A DNA stretch of 64,000 bases, from contig WELB01000099.1 of the NCBI GenBank assembly GCA_009602725.1, positions 331,259 to 395,258 on the forward strand, read 5' to 3'. Origin of the DNA: Spirogloea muscicola. Its lineage: Eukaryota > Streptophyta > Zygnematophyceae > Spirogloeales > Spirogloeaceae. Positions 54,970-64,000 of this stretch are shown here, piece by piece. The notes under the pieces are model-generated. The model made no database searches. It was given only the letters and a program-made list of their open reading frames with translations, and was not told the DNA's origin. Position numbers and translations under genes: made by a program. Positions within the stretch are counted from its first letter, which is position 1. Each line of letters starts with the position of its first letter.

Positions 54970-57900
54970 GTGCAACATGTCACATGCTATTTTCTGAAGA
55001 CAACAGATGAGTGTTCAACAACATTCCGGGAAAACAAGGCGGAAGCAGAGAACTTTACAGGAAAGCGCATCAAGACCTTACGCACAGACCATGAAGGTGA
55101 TTACATATTCTCGCATTTTGAAAACTTTCTAAACGAAATTGGCATTAGACATGAGAAGACTACCCCTTATACTACTCAGCAAAAGAGAGGGATAGACCGC
55201 GAATCGCATTATAGTTGAGAGCGCTCGTACAATGCTCCACTCAGCTAGTATTATTGACAGTTATGGGCTGAAGCTGTGGCAACTGCAGTTTACCCAAAGA
55301 ATCTTACGATGACGAAGACACTTCCTAAGATAACACCCGCGGAAGCGTGTACGAGGGTAATACCAAATTTGTCACACCTTAGAACTTTTGGTTGTAACGC
55401 TTTTGTTAATGTACACCAGGAGTTTAAGGGTAAGTTTTATGCAAAGAGTGCTATTTATGTTTTCGTAACTTATGATCTCCATAGTAAAGCGTACCTTTTC
55501 TTCGATCCCAGTACAGAGGGTATCATCCTATCTAGGGATGTCATTTTCAATGAAAATTTAGATCTTCCTGCCAAGACAAGTTTGGAAGATTCTGACTTTA
55601 CTCCGCTTACATATGAATCTAATGATTTAGGTCGAGAAAGTCTTGACACTGTAGTTGAAAACGCATCCACTGCTCAACCCACAATAGGTCAGGAATCTTC
55701 TCACCTAAACCCTTTATTGGAGATATTGCTTGTCTTGAAGAGAATCACAATGATGTTGAAATGCAGATCACAAGCTTACAACCACCAGACATCATTGATG
55801 ACACTGTTTTATTAGGTGAATCTCCTGAGAGCTTTGAAACTATTATACCACAACCTGATGTGCAGAGACTGGGGGAGAACACATCAGGAATGTAAGATAT
55901 TCAAAATGAGGACTCTTTACTATACGTCGATTGACGAGAACGAGAAAACCCGTTGTCCACTTTGGACAGATTGCCAAATATATTATTCTTCTTGCACTGA
56001 TAGTATTGATACACCTTTTAGCTTGCAAGCAGCTCTGAGTTCTCCACGTGCATTCCAGTGGAAGCACAATAGCTGACGATATGCATTCGACTAAAAATTA
56101 GATTGTGGCGATTAGAAAGCTTGCCTGCAGGAAGGAAGGCCATCGGGAATGAATGGGTCTTCAAACGGAAGCGGAATGCTGATGGAGGAATAGATAAGTA
56201 CAAGGCCAGCTTTGTTGCAAAAGGTTGTGCGCAGAAGGAAGGTATTGATTTCAATGAAAGCTTTGCTCCAACGTTGAAGTTGATTTCTTTGAGACTACTT
56301 CTATCACTCGGTGCACGTCTGGTAAATCCTACGAATGGATCATGGATGTTCGGACTGCATTTATGAATGGGGGTTTAGACGAAGAGATATATATGCAGCG
56401 ACCCGAGGGCGAAGTTGCCAAGGGCGTGGTACCAGCGTATCGACCAATATCTGCTGCAGCATGGGTTTCGTCGATGTCATTCAGAACACACCATTTCAGT
56501 TAGAGGGTCAGGTAGTGACAGACTGATTCTTGCACTGCATTTTGATGATATGCTGATACTATGTAAACATAGTAGCGAGATACAATAGGTCAAGCAGATC
56601 TTTCCCTCAGAATTTGAGATGTGATTTGGAGGAGGTTACGTAGATATAAGGGATGCATGTCGTACGAGATCGCAGTGCTAAGCTAGCACGGATGATCAGA
56701 GCAGTTACATACCATCTGTTCTGGAGAAGTTTTCTATGCAGGACTGTAACTCGGTGTCTACACCACTGGACGCGAGAGTTCGCCTGACAAGCATGACTGT
56801 CCGCAGACGGAGCAAGCGCAGAAGGACATGGTATCCATACCTTACAAGCAAGCAGTCGAGAGTTTAATGTATATCATCTCAGGGACTCGTCCCGATATTG
56901 CCGTAGCTGTCAGTCAAGTCAGTCAGTACATGTCCAATTCTCGTTTGTCCCACTTGATGGCAATTAAGCGTATCATGAGGTATTTGAGGGGTACAATAGA
57001 TCTGAGTCTCGTATATAAAAGTCCTTCATGCAGTCTCGGCAGATACAGAATGTTTTCCTTGGATACACTGACTCGGATTGGGTGGTGATTTACAAGACTG
57101 ACGGTCTACAAGTGGCTACGTGTTTCTGCTCAACGGAGGTGCGGTGTCGTGGAGCAGCAAGAAGCAGGCTACTGTGGCGCTGTCGTCAACAGAAGCAGAG
57201 TACATGGCAGCAATACACGCCGTCAAAGAGGCCATCTGGCTACAGGGACACATGTCTGAACTTGGTCTACAACAGCCAACAACAACGATTCTGACAGATT
57301 CCCAGGGCAGTAGCCCTGATAGCAATCCCATTCTAGGACAAAGCATATAGATATCCATTAGCATTACATTAGGGAGCACGTTCAGCAGAAATTAGTACGT
57401 TCTGAGTACTGTAGTACGGCAGGCCAGGTGGTAGATAAGCTTACTAAGGCCATTCCTATAGGCAAATTCGAGTTCTGCAGAGCAAAGGCAGGTGTCCTGG
57501 CCCAACTCTCCAAGGGGGAGTGTGGGAGTTGGATCGCCAGCCAGGCACCGGCCTTTGGTGATGTAAAGGAGGAGACCCACCAACTCAGGCCTAGCCCACC
57601 TGAAAGCCCAATCTGGTGCTCTGTAAGGTCGGAGGAGATGGAAGGGGTGGTTGAGGTGGCATGTCTAATACCAGTCTGCTTCATTACATAGACGCGACAC
57701 TAGATGGCTGTATAATCCCATACTGGAACAGCTCAGGGCAGCTTTATCCCATACCGGTTGTGCCCCTGACTGGGCACCCAGGGTGCCTTGGGGTACAAAG
57801 CCCACTGCTTGTGGCTTCACTTTGTCCAATATTCGCGCGCTGCTTGCCCCCACTCAACTTCTTCACTGCGCCCTCGCCAAGCCTCCACAACGCCTCCACT

Positions 57901-58150
57901 TTGCACGCTGCTCGCCACTGCTGGATTCCTTGGCTGCGCCTTCGCCTTCGATCAACCTCTTCGTCACACCTTCGCTGGACCTGGTTTGCTTTCACTTTCA
58001 CTCTTCATTGTTCATGATTACATCCCATTTTGCTGTTAAGTACTGTTATCTCTTTCATCGATAGTTCTTCAACATGGCTTCTTCTGGCAGCACAACTTCC
58101 GGCGGCAGCGCTAAGCCCTAAGTGTCCTCTTAGGGGTTCCGTCCGTGACA
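54970..58150 (+). mobile_element. Ty1/Copia element, 5' part missing, 3' LTR present
   Basis: Integrase (KTLRTDHEGDYIFSHFENFL, then HLRTFGCNAFVNVH; 54,980-55,600), reverse transcriptase (AIGNEWVFKRKRNADGGIDK, EGIDFNESFAPTLK; 56,100-56,560), RNase H (SGTRPDIAVAVSQVSQYMSN, ATVALSSTEAEYMAA; 56,830-57,350), purine tract 57,511-57,520, and LTR 57,521-58,150 (TGTGGGAG...CGTGACA). No 5' LTR or gag. Clearly richer in A/T than the chromovirus it sits in. Fossil with several breaks. Confidence 0.8.
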
Positions 58151-58608
58151 CTAGCCCTAGCCATTGTGCAACCCATGCACCTGGACCATGACCCGCTTCA
58201 GTCGACGCGCAGCGCTATCCACCCGGTTGAGCGCGGTCCACAGCTCCTCGCACAACGCCCGCAGCAGGGCGTGTGAGGCAGGGTCCGTGACCACCATCGC
58301 CGCCTCCAGGAGCCCTGTGAGGAGCGCGACCCGGCGCGCATCCTCAGGGCCAATTAACACCTGGTCGGTCGGTCGCGCCGAGGGTAACGTGTCGCGCGGT
58401 GAGCGGAATGACCGGCTTTACAACCTTGCGCGCCCGGTCGTGGTCACCCGCCACAAAGGCGCCACATCGGACGCTGACTGTCCGCTGCGTAAGTCACGTG
58501 GTGCTTCACTGTGCTGGGGTTTCTCTAAACCCCAGCGACTGAATACAAAAGGACGATCACCTCTCAGGTACGGGCCAGCGACTGTCCTCAAAGGAGCAGC
58601 ACAGTCTT
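58151..58608 (-). mobile_element. Chromovirus gag scrap and LTR B pieces
   Basis: The minus frame 58,360-58,157 reads LLTGLLEAAMVVTDPASHAL and LCEELWTALNRVDSAARRLK, a gag-like helical segment. From about 58,450 come short pieces of B-type LTR in both senses. The reverse piece (GGTACGGGCCAGCGACTGTC) continues at 59,350 after the LTR between. Confidence 0.5.
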
Positions 58609-59349
58609 TGTAGCGTTCCGCCCGTCTGGGCGCATCACGCTTGCATCAACGCGTGATATCTGTGGCGCCAGCCAACTCAGAGTCTTCTCACGCGCGTGTT
58701 GTCTTTTCCGCCAGCGATGTCTCGCTTGGCGTGACTTCTGACTTGGGGTATCCTCGAGGTCCGCCCATGGATGTCACATGTCTTACGGGTCCCTCGCGGT
58801 CCGCCCGTGGCAGTTACCTTCCCACCTTACAGTACCCTCGAGGTCTTCCCGTGGACGTGACATGTCCCCGCGACCGAGACCGGCCTCATGAGGCCCGTGG
58901 GGTGGGCTTCGAAGCGGCTTCCACACACCCTGGGAGGGGGGGGTGGCATTGAAGCATCACAAGTGGTCGGCCGAGAGCGGACTGAGTTTCGATCAGTGAG
59001 GCCAGAGAGAGGCAGAGCCCTGCTTGCCTACTGCCGCAGCCGCCGCCACAGGCGTGCTGCTGCCGTCTGCTGCCCAACCCGTCGCCGCAGTTCGTCGCTG
59101 TGGACATCGCCGGCTCTCCGTAAAGACCATGGCTGCGCCCCATGCGGGGATAGCTATTCAGCCAGACCCTCAGTAGAGTCGCTGCCTTCTGGCGGCGCCT
59201 CAGGGTAAGACTTCCGCTGTGTGTTGTAGTAGTGCGTCACTGTAGGGGGTTTGCTTCTCAACCCCCATCGACCGAACCCAATCAGGACGTACTAAGCCCT
59301 GACTGCGTGTGTAGGACTGAAATAAAAACTGAAATAAGAAATTTCAGTT
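58609..59349 (+). mobile_element. LTR type E inserted in an LTR B
   Basis: Starts TGTAGCGTTCCGCCCGTCTG and runs to about 59,349. It has its own U3 with TCCTCGAGGTCCGCCCATGG-like modules and the shared U5 block ending CCTGACTGCGTGTGTAGG. The interrupted B-type LTR reads CAGTCTT on the left and CAGTTTTACTCAC on the right. Confidence 0.6.
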
Positions 59350-59351
59350 TT
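59325..59351. repeat. Perfect 11-bp hairpin at an LTR junction
   Basis: AAAACTGAAAT, five bases, ATTTCAGTTTT. It sits exactly where the E-type LTR meets the interrupted B-type LTR and is AT-rich in a GC-rich setting. Confidence 0.75.
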
Positions 59352-60354
59352 ACTCACAGGAGAGCCGGTGAAGGTCCGCAGCGACGGGATGCGGCGACGG
59401 GCTGCAGCAGCAGGCAGCAGCAGGGCTGCGTCGGCGGGCTGCGGGAGCACGCGGCAGCAAGGCTGCGCCTCTCTCTTGCGGGCTTCACTGATCTTGACCG
59501 GGTGACCCGAGTCTGGTCTCAGCCCTACTTATAGTGCTTCATCTGCCACCCTCCCCAGGGGCCTCTGGGAGGTTCGTCTCAAGGTCTGTAACGTCCCTGT
59601 CGCTAATCACACACTTAGGGTCAGAACGTCTTGCTTGGGTTTCGGACATAGGGTGTTTTCGATACAACCCCCTTACAGAGTGGAACGCCACGGCACACAG
59701 CGCGCACATACTCGCACATTTCGCAGCGGAAGTCTTACCCTGAGGAACCGCCGGAAGGCGGCGACTCGACCGAGGGTCAGCAACTGTCCCCGCAAGGTGC
59801 GCAGCCATGGCACTTACAGAGAGCCGGCGAGGCTCGCAGCGACGAGCTGTGGCGACGGGCTGGGCAGCAGCAGAGCTGTGGCGGCGGCTGCGGCAACAGG
59901 CAGCAGCAGGGCTGTGCCTCTCTTGGCGTCACGGGTTCGAGTGCGGAGTCTGCCTTTGGCCTACTACTGATAAGCGTCCCATCCGCCACCCCTCCCCTGA
60001 GGTTGTGACGAGGGTCGCCCCCAAGGTCCTCTTCCGGAGGGGCGGGCCTGACCAATTGCCCTTTGGGCGGTATAAGGAGACAGGAAGCGGCGCCCAATGG
60101 GCGGCACCAGGAGACGCGAAGGGCGGCTTCCAAGGAGGCACGAAGCGGCGCCTCCTGGCGGAGCCAAGGGGGCGCGCAGCGGCGCCTCCTGGGCGGTGCA
60201 CGTGCGGTACGAAACCCAGGGCCTCGGATCGTACTTAGCTACATACAGTGGAGCAAAGCTACCGGTACCGTTTGAGACTTCCAAACGATATATACGATAC
60301 AATCATGTAAGGGTATTGGCACCGTTGGCACTCTCAAACAGAGGAAACGTTTCA
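59350..60354 (-). mobile_element. Rest of LTR B, then a full LTR A
   Basis: 59,350-59,586 finishes the B-type LTR piece (GCTGCAGCAGCAGGCAGCAG, CCCTACTTATAGTGCTTC). 59,587-60,354 is a 768-bp A-type LTR (TGTAACGTCCCTG...GAAACGTTTCA) with a short U3 repeat field. Confidence 0.7.
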
Positions 60355-62159
60355 CTTGCTCCCCCAGGACGATCATACAGGTCACCGATGCCAGGCAAAG
60401 GTAACCGGTTCTTGACAGTGAGCTTGGCTAGAGCTCGATGCTGGATGCACATCCGATAAAAACCATAGTGCTTCACAAAGAAGCGGATAGGTGCAACTGA
60501 GGTGGCTCACTAACCCGTACTCTAGCAAGTCCGCTATGCGGAGTTGCTTTGCTCGTCACCTGAAAATACTCGGTCGATACGGACGCAGTACGGCGACAGA
60601 GCGCCGGACGTCATTAAGCCTCTCTGGATAGGAGGCAACCCGTCCAGAGGAGTTCGGGGAATCAATCCGACTACTTTCTTCACTCATTGTCGAGACCTGC
60701 ACCAAGTGAGGCTACCACACGTACCACAGAGTCAGGGGGAGACAATTATACATCATCAAAATCAGATACACAGCCAAAGCTGGTTGCGTGTGAAGGTACG
60801 TCTTCAACGACAGCTGTTGGTCTCAGAATGCAAAGGTGCTGTTTCAACGCATCCATTACAAGCCAACCCTTTGACGTTCAAAGGCGGAGACGATAACTCA
60901 CCCAGAGTACTCTGATTCGGTAGCCAGCTGCAGGCAGTCAATGTCAGCAGCTTTCCACTATGAGTGCACAGGGATACTCAGCACTTAACTGGGCTAATGG
61001 TCCAATCTTCGCTACTCAGAAAAATGGCCGACGGCACTGGCCACTCGGGCATGACTTTAGGACTCGCACGGTCCTGTCCATGCTCGCCAAGTGTTGTATG
61101 ATACGTGGTCATCACAAAGGGGTATATCAGCGAGGAATTGACCAAGCAGTGGCTGCAGTGGGCCACATTTGACCACATTTGACAAGCCTGGCGCCGCAAC
61201 CTTACTCAACCTATAGATGTGAGGGCACATCATCAATAGCTGTGGAGAGCCAAGGACTTCCACTGGAAGCAGGTGACACCGAATTGCTATCGACCAGGGC
61301 CACCCGGGCCTTGAGGGTAATGAGGATGACGGACGGCCACAATCCTCATCACGCTTAGTGCCAAGCATCGTACTGCCAGCGTTGGAGTATGCACTCAGCA
61401 CAGAGTAAGGTGAGGGCGCACCAGCCGCCAACACCTGAGATACGGCAAGGCGAGTACCAAACAGGGACTTATCATGCCGAGGCATTACACCATCCGGATC
61501 TCACCTTGAAGTCCACGACGTCCATGGGCACATAGCCACACTAAAGCCAGCCTAGACGGGTTGCACCACACCAGGGCCTGTCTCACACTAAACCAAATAG
61601 TGCTGGCCAGCTCGGGTTACACAGCGGCACAGCTGATAGCTGATATACGGACAACGTCGTGGCTTGTATGCCATTCGCGCCACTTGTCGCCAAGCGACGA
61701 ACACCGACTCGGCGACGAACAACTTGTTCAGTGTCCAGGGCGCAGTGGCACACAAGCCACGTGTTGCCCGGATTCTTGCCAAGTTAGTGGCAGCCCGTGC
61801 ATATGGTCAATGAGCTTGGAAGCAGTTACAATACCATGAGTTCACCCGGGGTGAACTTCTTTACCGGAGCCTGCCACTAGGCAGGGTCTCACAAAGAGAG
61901 GTGGTCACAACCCCCACGCGGGATGTAAAGGGTTTGCATTACGCGCAAGGCACACCACTACCTCAAAGCCAGGAGCAGCCTCAGGTGTTGAGGCTGCTCC
62001 TGTTTGCTGTCCTAGCCCACACAGGAGGTGAAAACGACTGGGCGAACCCCAGTCGAGACTCCAGCAAGAATAGTAACACGTACACATGGCTGGTAGAGAC
62101 GGTGGTCACACCCAGTCGTGGCTACGGGTGCAGCAGGTGGAGACCGTTGGCACACCCCA
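60355..62159 (-). mobile_element. Decayed chromovirus interior
   Basis: Minus-strand scraps of the reverse transcriptase N-terminus (VKNRLPLPGIGDL; 60,480-60,370) and protease side, then a non-coding spacer. 60,660-62,150 is a diverged reverse copy of 39,050-40,640 in the large plus-strand element (shared blocks include ACACGTGGCTTGTGTGCCAC and GGTGTTGGCGGCTGGTGCGC). Fossil with many breaks. Confidence 0.65.
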
Positions 62160-62708
62160 TGTAATGATCCAGCCGTTTGGTTATGCCACACGGTGCTGTT
62201 AGCTTTACATGACCGCTAGCCGCTTGATGGACAAGTGGGCCCGCCCAGGTGCGGGCAACTCCCGCCAGTCCTGGACTAAGCGTCGCCAGGTTCCACCCTG
62301 CCAAGGGGGGGACCTTGGGCCCGCCGCAAAGGCAGGCCTTGGGGCGACCCGCTCACGCCCCTGGAGGGGGCTTGGCACGGGGGAAGCACTACGAGCCTTG
62401 AGCCGAGACCCGACATGAGTTCGGATCGGCGAAGCCCGGAGCAGCCTTGCCGCTGCTCGCCGCCGCAGCCGCCGCCGCAGCCTGCTGCGGGGCTCGCTGC
62501 GGAGTTCGTGGCTGCGCCCGTTGGGGGCCAGTTGCTGGCTCGCGCCCAGGAGGTGGGATCGCCGCCGGACGGCGGCGCCACAGGGCCTGTCTTCCGCTGC
62601 GCTATGCGCTAGTGCTTTGCCGTGTAGCGGGTTGGTCCCTATCCCCTACAGCCGAACTGAACAAGGACGACTCAATCTAACTGCGTGTGTAGGGGCGAGT
62701 TCACTACA
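62160..62708 (+). mobile_element. LTR type C, full length
   Basis: 549 bp, TGTAATGATCC...GAGTTCACTACA. No clear target duplication. It has the stem-loop CGCCGCC-GGAC-GGCGGCG at 62,560-62,577, the same as the C-type LTR at 46,736. 62,709-62,809 beyond it is unassigned. Confidence 0.75.
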
Positions 62709-62809
62709 GGGGCCGCCAAACCGACCGCGTGCTCAGCAGTCGATGCCGACAGGGTATAGCTATGGAACTGAAATTTTGGATGAATCGTCGAATAGCTAGC
62801 CAATCTTAG

Positions 62810-64000
62810 AGTAAAGGCCGCAATGATTTGATGTTAATTGGTGGAGGAACGTCCAAGAACTGCTTGCACTTTTGCAGCTTGTGGAGACAAACCCTTGTCC
62901 GATATTCGGTGCCCCGAATAGGTAACCTCAGGCAAGCCGAAACGACATTGGGGGGAGAAGTGCGCCCATAGAGAAGAGGGGCTGGCAAAGCCAGCCCAAA
63001 ACGACATTTGCCTGGGTGACATTTAAGTCCAGCTTGCTGTACGGTCTTAAGCACAATTCAATATGGCGTAAATGCTCTGTGAAAACCTTATACCGAATAC
63101 CAACACATCATCAATTTAACAACGTGCAAATGGAATGTTCCTCGAAATTATCCATGACACGCTGGAACATGATGGGAGCATTTTTTAGCCCAAATGGCAT
63201 CTCGATCCATTCATAAAGACACCAACACCTTCATTGACCCCCAGGAAGCGGTCTTATGCCTGTCTCCAGGCTCAATATCTATCTGAGTAAATCCTTGCCT
63301 AAGATCCACACAAGCAAAAAGCTCTTCAGGGGTAGGCATAGAATAACGATCAAGAGTTGTAGAAGCATTCAGTTGACAATAATCGCCACTGATTCTCCTG
63401 TCTGTACAATCGCCAAACTTACTTTCTTGGCTGGTAGTACTGTGGGAGCTGCATAGGAGCTGCGAGATGGTTGTATAAACCAGTCGTAAGCAATTCTTGG
63501 CATTTGTCTTGTATGGCATCATTTTCATACTTAGATAATGTTTACCGTGACGAAAAATGGGACGTTTATCTGTAAGCTGAGTTTGTGATTAGAACCAACA
63601 TAGAACCCGAATCAGCCGATGAAAAAGCTAAGGAAGTGAGTTTACTATTCAGTAAGTTGACCATATTGGATTGGTCTGCTGCAGTCAGGTCAGGACCAAG
63701 CTGCCAGTGGTACCCTGTCGAAGAATGGCAAACCTGCCTGATGGACTGTAGTTGTCAGATGTCCTCAGTGTTATCTACAACAGATCGAACGATTTCAGAA
63801 GACTGATGTCTAAAGGTAAAACGCTCTGAGGATCATTGTTGTAAAGCCGTTGTTTGATCTTCCTCATAGCCTGGATGGCATTCGTAATGTCCAATATCCA
63901 AGACATAGAATTCGCTTCAAATGCCTGCCCAGTGAGTTCGACATGAGTTCTAAAGGAGTGATGGAGTAGAGTAAATTCCCCGGGTTCATGACCGATGGCT
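62810..64000 (-). mobile_element. Ty3/Gypsy reverse transcriptase region of a different lineage, cut by window end
   Basis: Minus blocks: GDYCQLNASTTLDRYSMPTP (about 63,390), CVDLRQGFTQIDIEPGDRHK (about 63,300), VQQAGLKCHPGKC (about 63,020) and, after a small LINE insertion, LPEVTYSGHRISDKG (62,930-62,890). Codon use and sequence differ from the chromoviruses, so it is a separate Gypsy lineage. Fossil with a few breaks; its left end is not defined. Confidence 0.7.
62950..63008 (-). mobile_element. 49-bp LINE hairpin insertion with 10-bp target duplication
   Basis: AAACGACATT occurs at 62,940-62,949 and 62,999-63,008. Between them, in minus sense, lie just the LINE 3' hairpin GGGCTGG-CTTTG-CCAGCCC and its tail (CTCTTCTCTATGGGCGCAC, TTCTCCCCCC). 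The inserted copy begins at the foot of the hairpin. Confidence 0.85.

Noticed and set aside
62160-62708. Target duplication around the type C LTR
   Set aside because: The five bases on each side differ, so it may be one LTR of a larger element or a recombined copy; no duplication is claimed.

Overview
The window looks like nuclear DNA of a green alga. Three things suggest this: an intron-containing fasciclin-like arabinogalactan-type cell-wall protein gene, a plant-type NAD-malic enzyme split into many short exons, and chromodomain-bearing Ty3/Gypsy elements (chromoviruses). The genus cannot be told from the sequence. Host genes fill only about 6 kb; nearly everything else is mobile DNA, most of it decayed.

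Layout. (1) 1-15,120 is a graveyard of 5'-truncated non-LTR retrotransposon (LINE) copies on both strands. They all come from the 3' part of one element group: a zinc finger plus restriction-like endonuclease domain, a conserved C-terminal tail, and 3' UTRs ending in a GGGCTGG/CCAGCCC hairpin. Several insertions carry only the last 30-90 bases of an element and have target-site duplications. (2) 15,200-21,300 is the host island: a fasciclin-domain gene on + (15,571-17,057), then on - the 3' half of an NAD-malic enzyme gene (17,693-20,016) and a small unrecognised gene (about 20,790-21,090). 21,274-23,367 has no gene I can name. (3) 23,368-33,100 holds LINE fragments, solo LTRs and pieces of a minus-strand chromovirus, followed by a possible acidic-protein gene (33,418-33,861). 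(4) 34,083-62,708 is a nest of chromovirus copies in both orientations, interrupted by solo LTRs of at least five related LTR types (called A to E here) and by one 5'-truncated Ty1/Copia element (54,970-58,150). (5) 62,810-64,000 is part of a different Ty3/Gypsy element carrying a tiny LINE insertion.

How the parts relate. The LTR types share TGTAA...TTACA ends and 5-bp target duplications, so the order of insertion can be read directly: for example an A-type LTR lies in a chromovirus leader and itself contains a C-type LTR. The LINE tails insert mainly into other LINE copies but also into LTR and Gypsy DNA, so both groups were active over overlapping periods. A 259-bp foldback made of two head-to-head A-type LTR starts (39,342-39,600) is flanked by a 5-bp duplication, as if it had moved as a unit. 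Exon models were assembled by eye from splice signals, reading phase and family motifs. Type letters A-E and LINE subfamily numbers are local labels, not database names.
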